A DNA stretch of 64,000 bases from Comamonas sp. BIGb0124 (GCF_003752175.1 NZ_RJVF01000009.1:310001-374000), one strand, 5' to 3'. Shown: positions 1 to 13,062, counted from the stretch's first letter. Numbers and translations are program-made. The notes: generated by a model from the letters alone, not told the origin.

Positions 1-406
1 CCTGCGCCAGCAGGATGGGGGCGGCGGTGTTGGTTTGCCAGTGCCGTGCAAGGTTGGCGTGGCTGAAACTGCCGCTGTCGTCGTGCTCGAAGACCGAGGC
101 ACTGTTGATGACGGCGTCGACGCGCCCGAAGTGAGCGGCCACCTGAGGCAGCAGGGCACGCGTCGAGGCTTCGTCGGCCAGGTCGGCTTCGAAGGTGGCC
201 GCCAGTTGCAGGGCGTCCAGGCCCTCGGCGAGCGGGGTGTGGGCGGCGCTGCGTGCGCTGCAGTCGCTGGCGGTGGTCACGGCCTGGGTTCCGGACGTGG
301 CGTAGTGCACGGCCACGGCCCAGCCCTGGCTGGCCAGTGCGAGCGAGATTTCCCGGCCCAGGCGCCTGGCGGCGCCGGTGACGAGAGCGACGGGGCGGTC
401 GGTCAT
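1..406 (-). CDS. SDR-family oxidoreductase, FolM/pteridine-reductase-like (3' end outside window)
   Basis: Partial gene; about 135 N-terminal residues are visible and the C-terminus runs off the left edge. The start MTDRPVALVTGAARRLG carries the Rossmann TGxxxRxG nucleotide-binding motif of short-chain dehydrogenases. A later VINSASVFEHD matches the NNAS-type motif 4, with Ser in place of the second Asn. The ARRLGREI spelling is typical of FolM/pteridine reductase-like SDRs, which reduce dihydrofolate or dihydropterins. The catalytic Tyr-x3-Lys would lie beyond the edge, so activity cannot be judged. It diverges from the methyltransferase gene across about 170 bp. The SDR family is secure; the pteridine assignment is inference. 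Confidence 0.8.
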   Translation of the reverse strand, partial: MTDRPVALVTGAARRLGREISLALASQGWAVAVHYATSGTQAVTTASDCSARSAAHTPLAEGLDALQLAATFEADLADEASTRALLPQVAAHFGRVDAVINSASVFEHDDSGSFSHANLARHWQTNTAAPILLAQ

Positions 407-576
407 GAAGGTGATGCGAATGAAAGCGGGGCAGGTCTGCGAGGCCATGATGGTGGACAATGGCCGGACCGTTGGCAGGCCCGGCGCGGGAGATCCCGCT
501 GGCCACGGCGGGCCGGCATCGCGTCCCGACTGGATGGATTGCAGGCTGCGCGCCTGCGCTCCGAGAGATACACCAC

Positions 577-1818
577 ATGGAAGATCAGCGAATTTTACCG
601 AACCCTCCGCCGCGTGCCGGCTCCGTGCCGGATGGCCCTGTGCTTCAGGCCGCGGCCGCCACGCCGCTGCTGCGGCTGATCGCCCGCGCCGCCGGCCTGC
701 CGGCGGGCCCCAAAGAGGCCTCCTGGCTGCCTTTCGACCGGTTCATGGCCCTCGCGCTGTATGCGCCGGGCCTGGGTTATTACGCCGGAAACCGGCCCAA
801 GTTCGGCGCCATGCCGCCGATGCCCGGTGCGCCGCAGGGCAGCGATTTCGTGACCGCGCCCGAGATGTCGCCGCTCTTCGGTGATGCGCTGGCGGTTCAG
901 GTGGCCGACGCCCTGGCGGCCAGCGGCACCGACGAGGTGTGGGAATTCGGCGCCGGCAGCGGCGCCCTGGCGGCCCAACTGATCGGCAGCCTGCGGGCCC
1001 GTGGCGCGGCCTTGCGCCGTTATTCCATCGTGGAGCTCTCGGCCAGCCTCCGCGAGCGTCAGCGCGCCGCCCTCGATGCCATCGTCCAGGCCGGTCAGAT
1101 CGAGGTGCGCTGGCTCGATGCGCTGCCCGATCGGATCGAAGGCGTGGTCGTGGGCAACGAAGTGCTCGATGCCATGCCCGTCAAGTTGCTGAACCGCGTG
1201 CAGGGCACCTGGCACGAGCGGGGCGTGGCTGTCAGCACAGAACAAGCGGACGAAGCCGCCGCCGAACCCGCCATCCGGCTCGCATGGGCCGACCGGCCCA
1301 CCGATCTGCGCCCGCCGCTCGATCCCGAAGGCCCGCACGACTACCTCACCGAGATCCATCCCCAGGCCCAGGCTTTTGTCCGCACGCTGGCCGACCGGCT
1401 GCAGCGCGGGGTCGCGCTGTTCATCGACTACGGCTTTCCCGAGTCCGAGTACTACCACCCGCAGCGCAGCCAGGGCACGCTGATGTGCCACCACCACCAC
1501 CAGGCCGACGACAACCCGTTGCTGGCCGTCGGCGACAAGGACATCACCGCACACGTCGATTTCACCGGCGTGGCGCTGGCCGCGCAGGATGCCGGACTGG
1601 ACGTCTTCGGTTATGCCAGCCAGGGCCGTTTCCTGCTCAATTGCGGACTGGGCCCGTTGATGGAAGCCGTCGACCTGCCCGGTCGCGCCATGGCGCAGCG
1701 CCTGGTGCACGAGCACGAAATGGGCGAACTGTTCAAGGTCCTGGCGTTCGGGCGCGGCGTCTCCGCCGACTGGATTCCGGTCGGTTTTGCCGCGGGCGAC
1801 CGCACCCACAGGCTGTAG
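577..1818 (+). CDS. Class I SAM-dependent methyltransferase, MidA/NDUFAF7-like (COG1565)
   Basis: A 413-residue protein. SAM-binding motif I is EFGAGSGAL (about residues 123-131), followed by VVGNEVLDAMPVKL and FIDYGFPESEYYHP, which are hallmarks of the DUF185/MidA family. Mitochondrial NDUFAF7 of this family methylates an arginine of complex I; the bacterial substrate is generally unknown. The ATG at 577 (MEDQRILPNPPP) was preferred because the conserved region starts near residue 30 and the longer in-frame extension (from 460) is low-complexity. The stop lies 8 bp before the next small gene, suggesting co-transcription. A histidine run (CHHHHQADDN) lies near residue 308. Confidence 0.85.
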   Translation: MEDQRILPNPPPRAGSVPDGPVLQAAAATPLLRLIARAAGLPAGPKEASWLPFDRFMALALYAPGLGYYAGNRPKFGAMPPMPGAPQGSDFVTAPEMSPLFGDALAVQVADALAASGTDEVWEFGAGSGALAAQLIGSLRARGAALRRYSIVELSASLRERQRAALDAIVQAGQIEVRWLDALPDRIEGVVVGNEVLDAMPVKLLNRVQGTWHERGVAVSTEQADEAAAEPAIRLAWADRPTDLRPPLDPEGPHDYLTEIHPQAQAFVRTLADRLQRGVALFIDYGFPESEYYHPQRSQGTLMCHHHHQADDNPLLAVGDKDITAHVDFTGVALAAQDAGLDVFGYASQGRFLLNCGLGPLMEAVDLPGRAMAQRLVHEHEMGELFKVLAFGRGVSADWIPVGFAAGDRTHRL

Positions 1819-1826
1819 GCTGCACG

Positions 1827-2021
1827 ATGATCCGATGGTTTCTCGCGACCTTTCTCGCCCTGATACTGATCAACGGGCTGTGGCCCATGCTGTCACGTCT
1901 GGGGCTGGGACGCCTGCCGGGAGACCTGCGGTTTCGTCTGTTCGGGCGGGATGTGAATTTGCCCATCGCCAGCACCCTGGTGCTCAGTGGCTTGATGAGT
2001 TTGGTTGCCCGCCTGCTGTGA
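1827..2021 (+). CDS. DUF2905 family small membrane protein
   Basis: A 64-residue protein with two hydrophobic segments (about residues 3-20 and 45-63) around a conserved loop GRLPGDLRF, the signature of DUF2905. Function is unknown for the family; it should sit in the inner membrane. It starts 8 bp after the methyltransferase stop and ends 26 bp before the ROK gene, so the three probably form one transcript. Confidence 0.75.
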   Translation: MIRWFLATFLALILINGLWPMLSRLGLGRLPGDLRFRLFGRDVNLPIASTLVLSGLMSLVARLL

Positions 2022-2047
2022 GGTGGAAGGATGAGAGGAGTACAAGC

Positions 2048-3028
2048 ATGAAAGCATGTGTCGATATCGGCGGAACCAAAGTCGCGGTCTGCCTGGCGCC
2101 CGACGGCCAGGTCGACGGCCAAGGCCGGCCTGTCCTGGGCGAGCGCCTGAGCGAACCCACCATCAAGGAAGGCGCCGAGAACGCACTGTCCGAGCAGGTG
2201 CTGCGCCTGCTGCGCCAGGCCTGCGAGGCCGAGGGTATCGGTCTGGACGATCTCGATGCCGTGGGTGTGGCCTCGTGCGGGCCTTTCCTGAAAAAGGACG
2301 GCGCACTGGCGGTCGTGAACCCCAATATCTGCGGCGGCCTGGCCGGCCCCGAGCGCGGTCTGCCCAACGACTGGACGGCGGTGCCGCTGGAGCAGCCTCT
2401 GCGGGCCGCGCTGGGCGGGGATTGCCAGTTGCGCATCGAGAACGACTGCGTGGCGGCCCTCGAGGCCGAGCGCTGCTGGGGCGCACTGCAGGACAACGAC
2501 AGCTGTGCATACCTCACTTGGAGCACCGGTATCGGCGTTGGCCTGTGCGTGGACGGGCGTGTGCTGCGCGGCAAGAACGGCAATGCGGGCCATGCCGGCC
2601 ACACCTTCGTCAGCGATCGCGGAGGCGACGGTGCTCTGTGCGGCTGCGGCAACCGCGGCGACGTCGAAAGCCTGGTGGCCGGCAACGCCCTGGCCCGCCG
2701 CATCGGCCGCGAGGCCGAAGAGCTGCTGGCCGCCGCCGTCGAAGGCGAGGAGCAGGCGCAGGCCGAGGTCGACGAACTCTGCCGGGTGCTGGGGCGCCTG
2801 ATCTACAACCTGGTCGCCACCCTCGATCTGGAAAAGATCAGCCTGGGCGGTGCCGTGTACTGGCACAACCGCGATTACCTGTTGCCGCGTCTGCGGCAAC
2901 AGATGGACGACAAGTTTCCCGCGCTGGTCGACGGGTTCGAGATCGCCACGGCCGGACTGGGCGGGCAGGTGGGGGATTACGCCGCGCTGGCGCTGGTCAG
3001 CGAGCGGCCGGCGGCCTGCTGCCGCTGA
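2048..3028 (+). CDS. ROK-family protein (sugar kinase-like)
   Basis: A 326-residue protein starting MKACVDIGGTKVAVCLAPDG, the ROK phosphate-1 motif (DxGGTK). A second ATP-binding stretch is WSTGIGVGLCVDG. ROK proteins are cytoplasmic sugar kinases or, with an added HTH, repressors; there is no HTH here, so a kinase of glucose, fructose, N-acetylmannosamine or similar is likely. The zinc motif normally written CxCGxxGCxE reads CGCGNRGDVE, so the last cysteine is aspartate. An upstream HAGH supplies the usual histidine. The start has a GAGAGGAG-like ribosome site 2033-2041. It converges with cca across 66 bp. Substrate cannot be called. Confidence 0.8.
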   Translation: MKACVDIGGTKVAVCLAPDGQVDGQGRPVLGERLSEPTIKEGAENALSEQVLRLLRQACEAEGIGLDDLDAVGVASCGPFLKKDGALAVVNPNICGGLAGPERGLPNDWTAVPLEQPLRAALGGDCQLRIENDCVAALEAERCWGALQDNDSCAYLTWSTGIGVGLCVDGRVLRGKNGNAGHAGHTFVSDRGGDGALCGCGNRGDVESLVAGNALARRIGREAEELLAAAVEGEEQAQAEVDELCRVLGRLIYNLVATLDLEKISLGGAVYWHNRDYLLPRLRQQMDDKFPALVDGFEIATAGLGGQVGDYAALALVSERPAACCR

Positions 3029-3094
3029 ACCGACGCCCTTGGCCCGCGGGCTGCAGGCGCGGTCCCTCGTGCGGCCGTTGCCCAGGTCCGCGTG

Positions 3095-4330
3095 CTAAGC
3101 AAGGGCCGCGGCGATGGCTTCGGTCCGTGCGGCCAGGATGCGCTCGCCGATCGCCGGCCCTTTGAGGCCCTCCGCGGCGGCGGCCTGCGCCACCGGGGCG
3201 GTCGGCACCGACCGTGCCGCTTCGAGGGCGGCCAGCAGCCGCGGGCGCTGCGGATAGGCCTTTTCATCGAGGCCCAGGCGGCCACGCGCATCGCATTCGC
3301 AGGCCAGCAAGGCCTGTGCAAAACGATCGGGCTTGCGCCAGGCGTCGCAGCGGTCGAACAAGCGGGCCAGCGCCGCCGCACCGAAAGCCAGGCTGCCATG
3401 GATGTTGCCGTGCTCGCGGGCGACCAGTTCGGCCAGCTCGCTGCATTCCAGCGGCACGCGCAGTCGGCTGCAGAGCGGGCCGAGCAGCTTGACGCTGCGT
3501 CCCTCGTGCCCGATGTGGCGCGGCAGGATGTCGGCCGGCGTGGTGGCCTTGCCCAGGTCGTGGCAGACGCAGGCCCAGCGCACCGCCAGGCTGCAGTCCA
3601 GCCGGGCGGCCATGTCGATCACCATCATCACGTGCAGTCCGGTGTCGATTTCGGGGTGGTAGTCGGCACGCTGCGGCACGCCCCACAGGGCGTCGACCTC
3701 GGGCAGCAGCACGGCCAGCGCACCGCAGGCGCGCAGCACGTCGAACATGCGCGAGGGCCGCGGCGTCATCAGGCCGCGGGCCAGTTCCTGCCACACCCGC
3801 TCGGGGACCAGCGCGTCGACCTCGCCGTCCGCGACCATCTCCCGCATCAGCGCCAGGGTTTCGGGAGCGACGGTGAAATCGTCGAAACGGGCGGCGAAAC
3901 GCGCCAGCCGCAGGATGCGTACCGGGTCTTCGCGAAAGGCATCGGTGACATGCCGCAGCACACGCTGCCGGATGTCGCGTTCTCCGCCGTAGGGATCGAT
4001 GCGTTCGAGACGCCCATCGTCCAGCGTGCGCTGCGCCATGGCGTTGATGGTCAGATCTCGCCGGGCCAGGTCCTCTTCCAGCGTGACATCGGGCGAGGCC
4101 TGCACGGCAAAGCCCCGGTAGCCGCGCGCCGTCTTGCGTTCGGTGCGAGCCAGTGCGTATTCCTCGCGGGTGCGGGGGTGCAGGAAAACCGGGAAATCCC
4201 GGCCCACCGGCTCGTAACCCTGCCCGGCCAGTTGTTCGGGCGTGGCACCGACGACCACCCAGTCGCGGTCCTTGACCGGCAGACCGAGCAAACCGTCGCG
4301 TACCGCGCCGCCCACCATGTAGATCTTCAT
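3095..4330 (-). CDS. cca: Multifunctional CCA-adding tRNA nucleotidyltransferase
   Basis: A 411-residue protein, the same size as the E. coli enzyme. It adds or repairs the 3'-CCA of tRNAs using CTP and ATP. MKIYMVGGAVRDGLLG followed by KDRDWVVVG gives the class II nucleotidyltransferase GG and DxD motifs. RRDLTINAMA is the following conserved block. A C-terminal HD domain (CHDLGKATTP, near residue 260) adds the phosphohydrolase activity typical of the gammaproteobacterial/betaproteobacterial bifunctional form. Its own upstream region is 33 bp from the end of the GST gene on the same strand, so both may be transcribed together. Confidence 0.95.
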   Translation of the reverse strand: MKIYMVGGAVRDGLLGLPVKDRDWVVVGATPEQLAGQGYEPVGRDFPVFLHPRTREEYALARTERKTARGYRGFAVQASPDVTLEEDLARRDLTINAMAQRTLDDGRLERIDPYGGERDIRQRVLRHVTDAFREDPVRILRLARFAARFDDFTVAPETLALMREMVADGEVDALVPERVWQELARGLMTPRPSRMFDVLRACGALAVLLPEVDALWGVPQRADYHPEIDTGLHVMMVIDMAARLDCSLAVRWACVCHDLGKATTPADILPRHIGHEGRSVKLLGPLCSRLRVPLECSELAELVAREHGNIHGSLAFGAAALARLFDRCDAWRKPDRFAQALLACECDARGRLGLDEKAYPQRPRLLAALEAARSVPTAPVAQAAAAEGLKGPAIGERILAARTEAIAAALA

Positions 4331-4363
4331 GGCGACAGTTTACGAGAGCCGGCCAGCCCGGAG

Positions 4364-5053
4364 TCAGGCCGGCGGTGCGCTGCGGTAAGGTTCCTCGAAG
4401 GCGCGGAAGTCGTGTTCGCGCAGGGCACCGTCGACCCAGTCCCTGACCCCCTGGAGCGCCAGCACGTTGTCCATGTAGCGCGCCACGTCGGGGTGAACCC
4501 GCACGCCGTAGGCCTTGAAGCGCAGCACCACGGGCGCAAAGAACGCGTCCGCAATGCTGAAGCTGCCCATGAGCATGGGACCGTTGTGACGGGCCAGCAG
4601 ATCGCACCACAGAGACTGCACCCGGTGCACGTCGGCCACCACGTCGGGGCGTTCGCGCAGCACGCGCTCGCCGATCTCGGGCAGGCTGGCTTCGATGTTC
4701 ATGGGCAGATGCTCGCGCAGCGCGCCGAAACCGCTGTGCATCTCGGCACAGGCGCTGCGGGCTCGGGCCCGGTCGTGCACGGCCAGCGGCCACAGGTAGA
4801 GCTCGGGGAATCGTTCGGCCAGGTACTCGACGATGGCCAGGCTGTCCGAGACGACCAGGCCGTCGTCGATCAGCACCGGCACTTTGCCCGCCGGCGACAC
4901 CGCACCCAGCGTCTGCTTGAATTGCGACTGGGCATCGAAGCTGTCGAAACGCACCAGGCGCTCCTCGAACACGATGCCGGCCTGGCGCATCAGCACCCAG
5001 GGGCGCATGGACCAGGACGAGTAGTTCTTGTTGCCGATGTAGAGCTGAAGCAT
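4364..5053 (-). CDS. Glutathione S-transferase family protein
   Basis: A 229-residue two-domain GST. The N-terminal thioredoxin-like domain begins MLQLYIGNKNYSSWSMRPWV, with the SSWSMRP serines in the position of the catalytic Ser/Cys of bacterial GSTs. The glutathione-contacting GKVPVLIDDGLVVSDSLAI (cis-Pro and the following DS) lies at about residues 56-74. The C-terminal helical domain includes FSIADAFFAPVV, the conserved N-capping box. Substrate is not predictable. It lies directly upstream of cca on the same strand. Confidence 0.88.
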   Translation of the reverse strand: MLQLYIGNKNYSSWSMRPWVLMRQAGIVFEERLVRFDSFDAQSQFKQTLGAVSPAGKVPVLIDDGLVVSDSLAIVEYLAERFPELYLWPLAVHDRARARSACAEMHSGFGALREHLPMNIEASLPEIGERVLRERPDVVADVHRVQSLWCDLLARHNGPMLMGSFSIADAFFAPVVLRFKAYGVRVHPDVARYMDNVLALQGVRDWVDGALREHDFRAFEEPYRSAPPA

Positions 5054-5159
5054 GTCGAGGCGTACCGGGCTGGAGGAGGGCGAAAAGCCCCATGCTAGCC
5101 AAAAAACGCCAGGCGGCCAAACCGCCCGCGCGCGGACACGCTGCAGCGGCGCGCCGGGC

Positions 5160-5969
5160 TCAGGCGCGCAACTGCGCCATGCCGCCGATCAGGCGGGACT
5201 GGGCCAGCCAGTCCTGGTCGGGAAAATAATTGAAGAGAAAACCGCCCTGGGCCAGCAGATCGATCACCGGGCGCGTCACGTCTGCGCGCATGGCCGGGCA
5301 ACCCCAGCTGCGGCCCAGCCGTCCCTGCGTGCGGATGATGTCCGGATTCACGTAGGGGGCGCCGTGCATGACGATGGCCCGCTCGAAGGCCCGGTCGTTG
5401 AAGCCCGGCTCCAGTCCGCGCAGGCGCAGCGAATAACCGTTCTTGCCGGTGTAGGGCGCACCCGCCACATAGGCGCCCAGGCTCGACATGTGGCTGTCGA
5501 CCTCGTTGGAGAAACGCACCGTCATGTTGTCGCCGCTGTTGCGGCCGTGCGCCACCCATTCCTCGTACAGCAGACGGCGCAGCTTGAGGTCGAACACCCA
5601 CAGGCGCTTTTCGGTCGAGGGCAGGCTGTAGTCGATCACCGCCATCACGCCGGGCATGGCGTCGAGCATGCCGGGCCGCAGTCGGGCGGCGTCGAGGGCC
5701 TGGGTGGCCAGCAGCAGGGCTTGCGGATCGAGGCGTCGTGCCGTGGCCGACAGAGACGTCGCCAGTTGCTGAGCCGCCGGCGTGGCGCCGGTGCGCATCA
5801 CCAAGGGACCCGGTGTCACGGCGGACTCGGGCAGCAGCGACATCAGGTCAGGGGAAGTTGCCGGGCTTGCCGCCGCGGCAGGGCGGATCAGAGAGGTCAA
5901 GGCGCCGCCACCCACAGCCAGTTGGGCGAGCGCGCGCAGGGTCTTGCGTCGCGAAATCAAATCGGTCAT
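5160..5969 (-). CDS. Murein L,D-transpeptidase, YkuD_2 type, Tat-exported
   Basis: A 269-residue exported protein. The N-terminus MTDLISRRKTLRALAQLAVGGG has a twin-arginine signal (SRRKTLR) and a hydrophobic core. The catalytic region near residues 200-230 reads MHGAPYV...SWGCPAMR: His plus Cys in an SxGCxA setting, the signature of the YkuD_2 family (PF13645). Members form 3-3 crosslinks or anchor proteins to peptidoglycan in the periplasm. The next gene on the same strand, upstream, is a second, sequence-unrelated L,D-transpeptidase of the classical YkuD family. Confidence 0.85.
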   Translation of the reverse strand: MTDLISRRKTLRALAQLAVGGGALTSLIRPAAAASPATSPDLMSLLPESAVTPGPLVMRTGATPAAQQLATSLSATARRLDPQALLLATQALDAARLRPGMLDAMPGVMAVIDYSLPSTEKRLWVFDLKLRRLLYEEWVAHGRNSGDNMTVRFSNEVDSHMSSLGAYVAGAPYTGKNGYSLRLRGLEPGFNDRAFERAIVMHGAPYVNPDIIRTQGRLGRSWGCPAMRADVTRPVIDLLAQGGFLFNYFPDQDWLAQSRLIGGMAQLRA

Positions 5970-5988
5970 GGCTCACAAAAAGCATGCT

Positions 5989-6018
5989 GGCGGCTGGCTG
6001 CACATGCAACCAGCCGCC
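5989..6018 (-). terminator. Hairpin between the two L,D-transpeptidase genes, possible terminator
   Basis: GGCGGCTGGCTGCA pairs with TGCAACCAGCCGCC around a 2-nt centre, giving a 14-bp stem with one G-T wobble. Read on the minus strand it is followed by AGCATGCTTTTTG, so the T run begins 6 nt after the stem. It fits a terminator for the upstream YkuD gene, but could also be a leader structure of the downstream gene. No other gene-like content was seen between 5970 and 6120. Confidence 0.45.
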
Positions 6019-6120
6019 TGCGATGACCCCCCGGCTCCCAGCCTTCAACGAGGCATTAATTTGGGTACTTGTTGGGCCGTGAGCATACCGCGCAAGCCGT
6101 GAATTTGACCGGTTTCGACG

Positions 6121-7170
6121 TCAGGGAAGGGATTCCAGCACCCGTTCTGTTGGTGCAGCGCCACGCGCAAGGGCCCTGCGATGCAGCGGCCGGATGCTGG
6201 TGACCAGCAGCGTGGTGCCGGGTTTGAGCACGCCGTAGAGGCGCCGCATGAAGTCGGGCGGGGCCTTGATGTGGGCTTCGAGGTCCTGCATGGGCGGGGG
6301 CTGGCCGACCACCGGGTAGCTGGCCCAGCGGTAGCGGTTCTGGCTGGGGTCGAGCGTGCTGGGCCGGTCTTCCTGGGCGCTGCTCATCACCATCAGCACG
6401 GCGCCGTCGAAGGCCAGTCCGGCATCGGTCTGCAGCGCCGCCGAGCCCATGACCACGCCGTTGCTCAGCACGAACACCCGCTGCTCGGGTAGGCTCACCA
6501 GCACGCTCAGCGGGCCGTCGGGCTTGACGTTCTCGTCCCAGAAGGCGTCGGGCGGTCCGTCGGCGAGCGGCGGGGCTTCGGCCGAGCCGACGGGCGCCAG
6601 CATGGCCGGGTAGGCGATGCCGGCCGGGTGCACGCGGGCATCGCTCACCACCACCGTGTCGCCGCGCTTGGTGGCGGCGTAGATCTTTTCGGCAAAGGCC
6701 TTGGGCAGCCGCACGCAGCCGTGCGAGGCCGGATGGCCGGGAATGGCCCCGCCGTGCAGGGCGATGCCATCCCACGTCAGGCGCTGCATGAAGGGCATGG
6801 GGGCGGCGTCGTAGATGTTGGACTTGTGATCGCGCGACTTCTGCAGGATGGTGAAGACCCCCGTGGGCGTCTCGTAGCCGTCGCGTCCGGAGCTGACGGT
6901 CGACACGCCGATCAGGGTGCCGTCGCGGTAGACGTAGGCACGTTGCTCGTCCAGGCTGACCAGCACGACCAGCGGGCCGTTGGGCGCCAGTTCGGGCTGC
7001 CAGACGAACTGGCCGGGCTTGAGTGCGGCATCGCGTGCAGGAACCGGGCCGGCAGGGGCGCCGGCCGCCCGGGCGTGCGAGGGAACACCGAACATTCCAG
7101 CCGCCAGCAGCGCAGCGCCGACAGCTATGAATTTCCGGCGCGCATAGCCTTCATTCGTGGATGTGTTCAT
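6121..7170 (-). CDS. L,D-transpeptidase with an active YkuD domain and a degenerate second copy
   Basis: A 349-residue exported protein. YARRKFIAVGAALLAAG is a twin-arginine-like signal. The catalytic YkuD domain has HGG (His139) and SHGCVRLP (Cys152), the classical L,D-transpeptidase site. The stretch PNGPLVVLVSLDEQRAYVY (residues 63-81) is repeated as PDGPLSVLVSLPEQRVFVL (217-235), but the second copy has no His/Cys motif, so it is a duplicated, inactive domain. The ATG at 7170 was chosen over an upstream one because it places the signal sequence at the N-terminus. The protein probably crosslinks or decorates peptidoglycan in the periplasm. Confidence 0.88.
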   Translation of the reverse strand: MNTSTNEGYARRKFIAVGAALLAAGMFGVPSHARAAGAPAGPVPARDAALKPGQFVWQPELAPNGPLVVLVSLDEQRAYVYRDGTLIGVSTVSSGRDGYETPTGVFTILQKSRDHKSNIYDAAPMPFMQRLTWDGIALHGGAIPGHPASHGCVRLPKAFAEKIYAATKRGDTVVVSDARVHPAGIAYPAMLAPVGSAEAPPLADGPPDAFWDENVKPDGPLSVLVSLPEQRVFVLSNGVVMGSAALQTDAGLAFDGAVLMVMSSAQEDRPSTLDPSQNRYRWASYPVVGQPPPMQDLEAHIKAPPDFMRRLYGVLKPGTTLLVTSIRPLHRRALARGAAPTERVLESLP

Positions 7171-7368
7171 GGCCCTAGCGTACCCCCGACGAGCCGCCCG
7201 GGGGCAGGCCACGTGACGCTTCGTGGCGTAGGACGGCAGGCGCCGCACCCCGGCCGCCGACCCGCCTTAAGATGCGGGCTGCTGCGCGAACGGTCCCGGG
7301 CGTCGATGCGACGGATTGCAGCAGCCCGGCCGTCAGGCCTGTTGTCGAGCATTTCACGATCATTTGCC

Positions 7369-8061
7369 ATGGCCCGCCTTCCCCGACTCGCTCTTGCCCA
7401 TCATGTCCACCATGCCATCCAGCGCGGCCACGGCGGCCAGCCGATTGCACACGACGACACCGACCGGGCGCAGTGGCTGGCGCTGCTGGGTGACAGTGCC
7501 CAGGCCTGCGGGGTCGACCTCCATGCCTATGTGCTGATGCCCGATCACTTCCACCTGCTGGCCACGCCCGGCAGCGACGACGGCCTGCCGCGGCTGATGC
7601 AGGCCCTGGGGCGCCGCTACGTGCGTCACTTCAACACGCGTCACGGGCACCGGGGCACCCTCTGGGAGGGCCGGTACAGGGCCACCATCGTCGATCCCCG
7701 GACCTACCTGCTGCCCTGCATGGTGCACATCGACACCAACCCGGTGCGGGCGGGCCTGGTGGCCCGGGCCGACGACTATGCCTGGTCGAGTTGCCGCCAC
7801 TACGTGGGACGGGAGCCTTCGCGGCTGCTGAAGCCCCACCCCGAGGCCTGGTCGCTGGGCAACACGCCTTTTGCACGCGAAGCCGCATACGCCGAAATGG
7901 TGCGCGAAGGGTTGGACGAGCGCCTGCAGGCCACCGTGGCCGAGGCTGCGCTGCACGGCTGGGCGCTGGGAAACGAGGCTTTTGTTGCATCGCTGCAAAA
8001 GCTCACCGACCGGCGTCTGGTCAAAAACAAGCCCGGGCGGCCGGTCTCCGTGCCCCGCTAG
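7369..8061 (+). CDS. REP-associated tyrosine transposase (RAYT, Y1/IS200-like)
   Basis: A 230-residue protein with the single-strand transposase fold. MPDHFHLLATP holds the HUH metal motif (HFH). The catalytic tyrosine probably lies in TYLLPCMVHIDTNPVRAG, a stretch very characteristic of RAYTs, and the following WSSCRHYVGRE is another family hallmark. RAYTs are domesticated relatives of IS200/IS605 transposases that act on REP hairpins. No left or right IS end pair could be identified; REP-like remnants lie downstream. It sits between an L,D-transpeptidase and gltB. The ATG at 7369 gives the usual N-terminus MARLPRLA; an in-frame ATG lies upstream near 7307. Confidence 0.88.
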   Translation: MARLPRLALAHHVHHAIQRGHGGQPIAHDDTDRAQWLALLGDSAQACGVDLHAYVLMPDHFHLLATPGSDDGLPRLMQALGRRYVRHFNTRHGHRGTLWEGRYRATIVDPRTYLLPCMVHIDTNPVRAGLVARADDYAWSSCRHYVGREPSRLLKPHPEAWSLGNTPFAREAAYAEMVREGLDERLQATVAEAALHGWALGNEAFVASLQKLTDRRLVKNKPGRPVSVPR

Positions 8062-8097
8062 ATTCACCGTTCAGTTCACATTCCCTTGTTTTCAAAG

Positions 8098-8180
8098 GGG
8101 TTTGCTTCTCAATTTAATCTGTCCCTATTATTTCTCCGAGGGAAATACACGGATTTTTAATGGGTTCTGACCCCAATTTT
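8098..8180. repeat. AT-rich stretch with a GGGTTCTGACCCC inverted repeat, possible REP/RAYT remnant
   Basis: Just after the transposase, base composition drops to AT-rich for about 80 bp. At about 8158-8178 the sequence ATGGGTTCTGACCCCAAT is an imperfect palindrome (ATGGG/CCCCAAT), and AATCTGTCCC lies near 8115. Similar TCTGACCCC- and CTGTCCC-containing motifs are often found next to Y1_Tnp genes, so this may be the residue of its target or terminus. That link is inference. Confidence 0.4.
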
Positions 8181-8185
8181 TGAGC

Positions 8186-8214
8186 TTGGCATGGCTGTTG
8201 CGATCGTCTATTCT
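8186..8214 (+). promoter_or_regulatory. Candidate gltBD promoter (sigma70, or sigma54)
   Basis: TTGGCA (8186-8191), 17 bp, TATTCT (8209-8214) is a fair sigma70 promoter 39 bp before the gltB start. The same DNA also reads TGGCAT-N5-TTGC with GG (8188-8189) and GC (8200-8201) exactly 10 bp apart, which fits the sigma54 -24/-12 pattern. Both readings are from sequence only; they cannot be separated here. Confidence 0.4.
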
Positions 8215-8252
8215 TGCTATTCCCACGAAGAATTCACCGAAAGAGTGTGACT

Positions 8253-13055
<4,803 letters not shown>

Positions 13056-13062
13056 GCCGACG

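Noticed and set aside
3092-5098. Long plus-strand frame opposite cca and the GST gene
   Set aside because: Composition (His/Gln/Val/Gly-rich) is typical of an antisense shadow; both minus-strand genes are clear.
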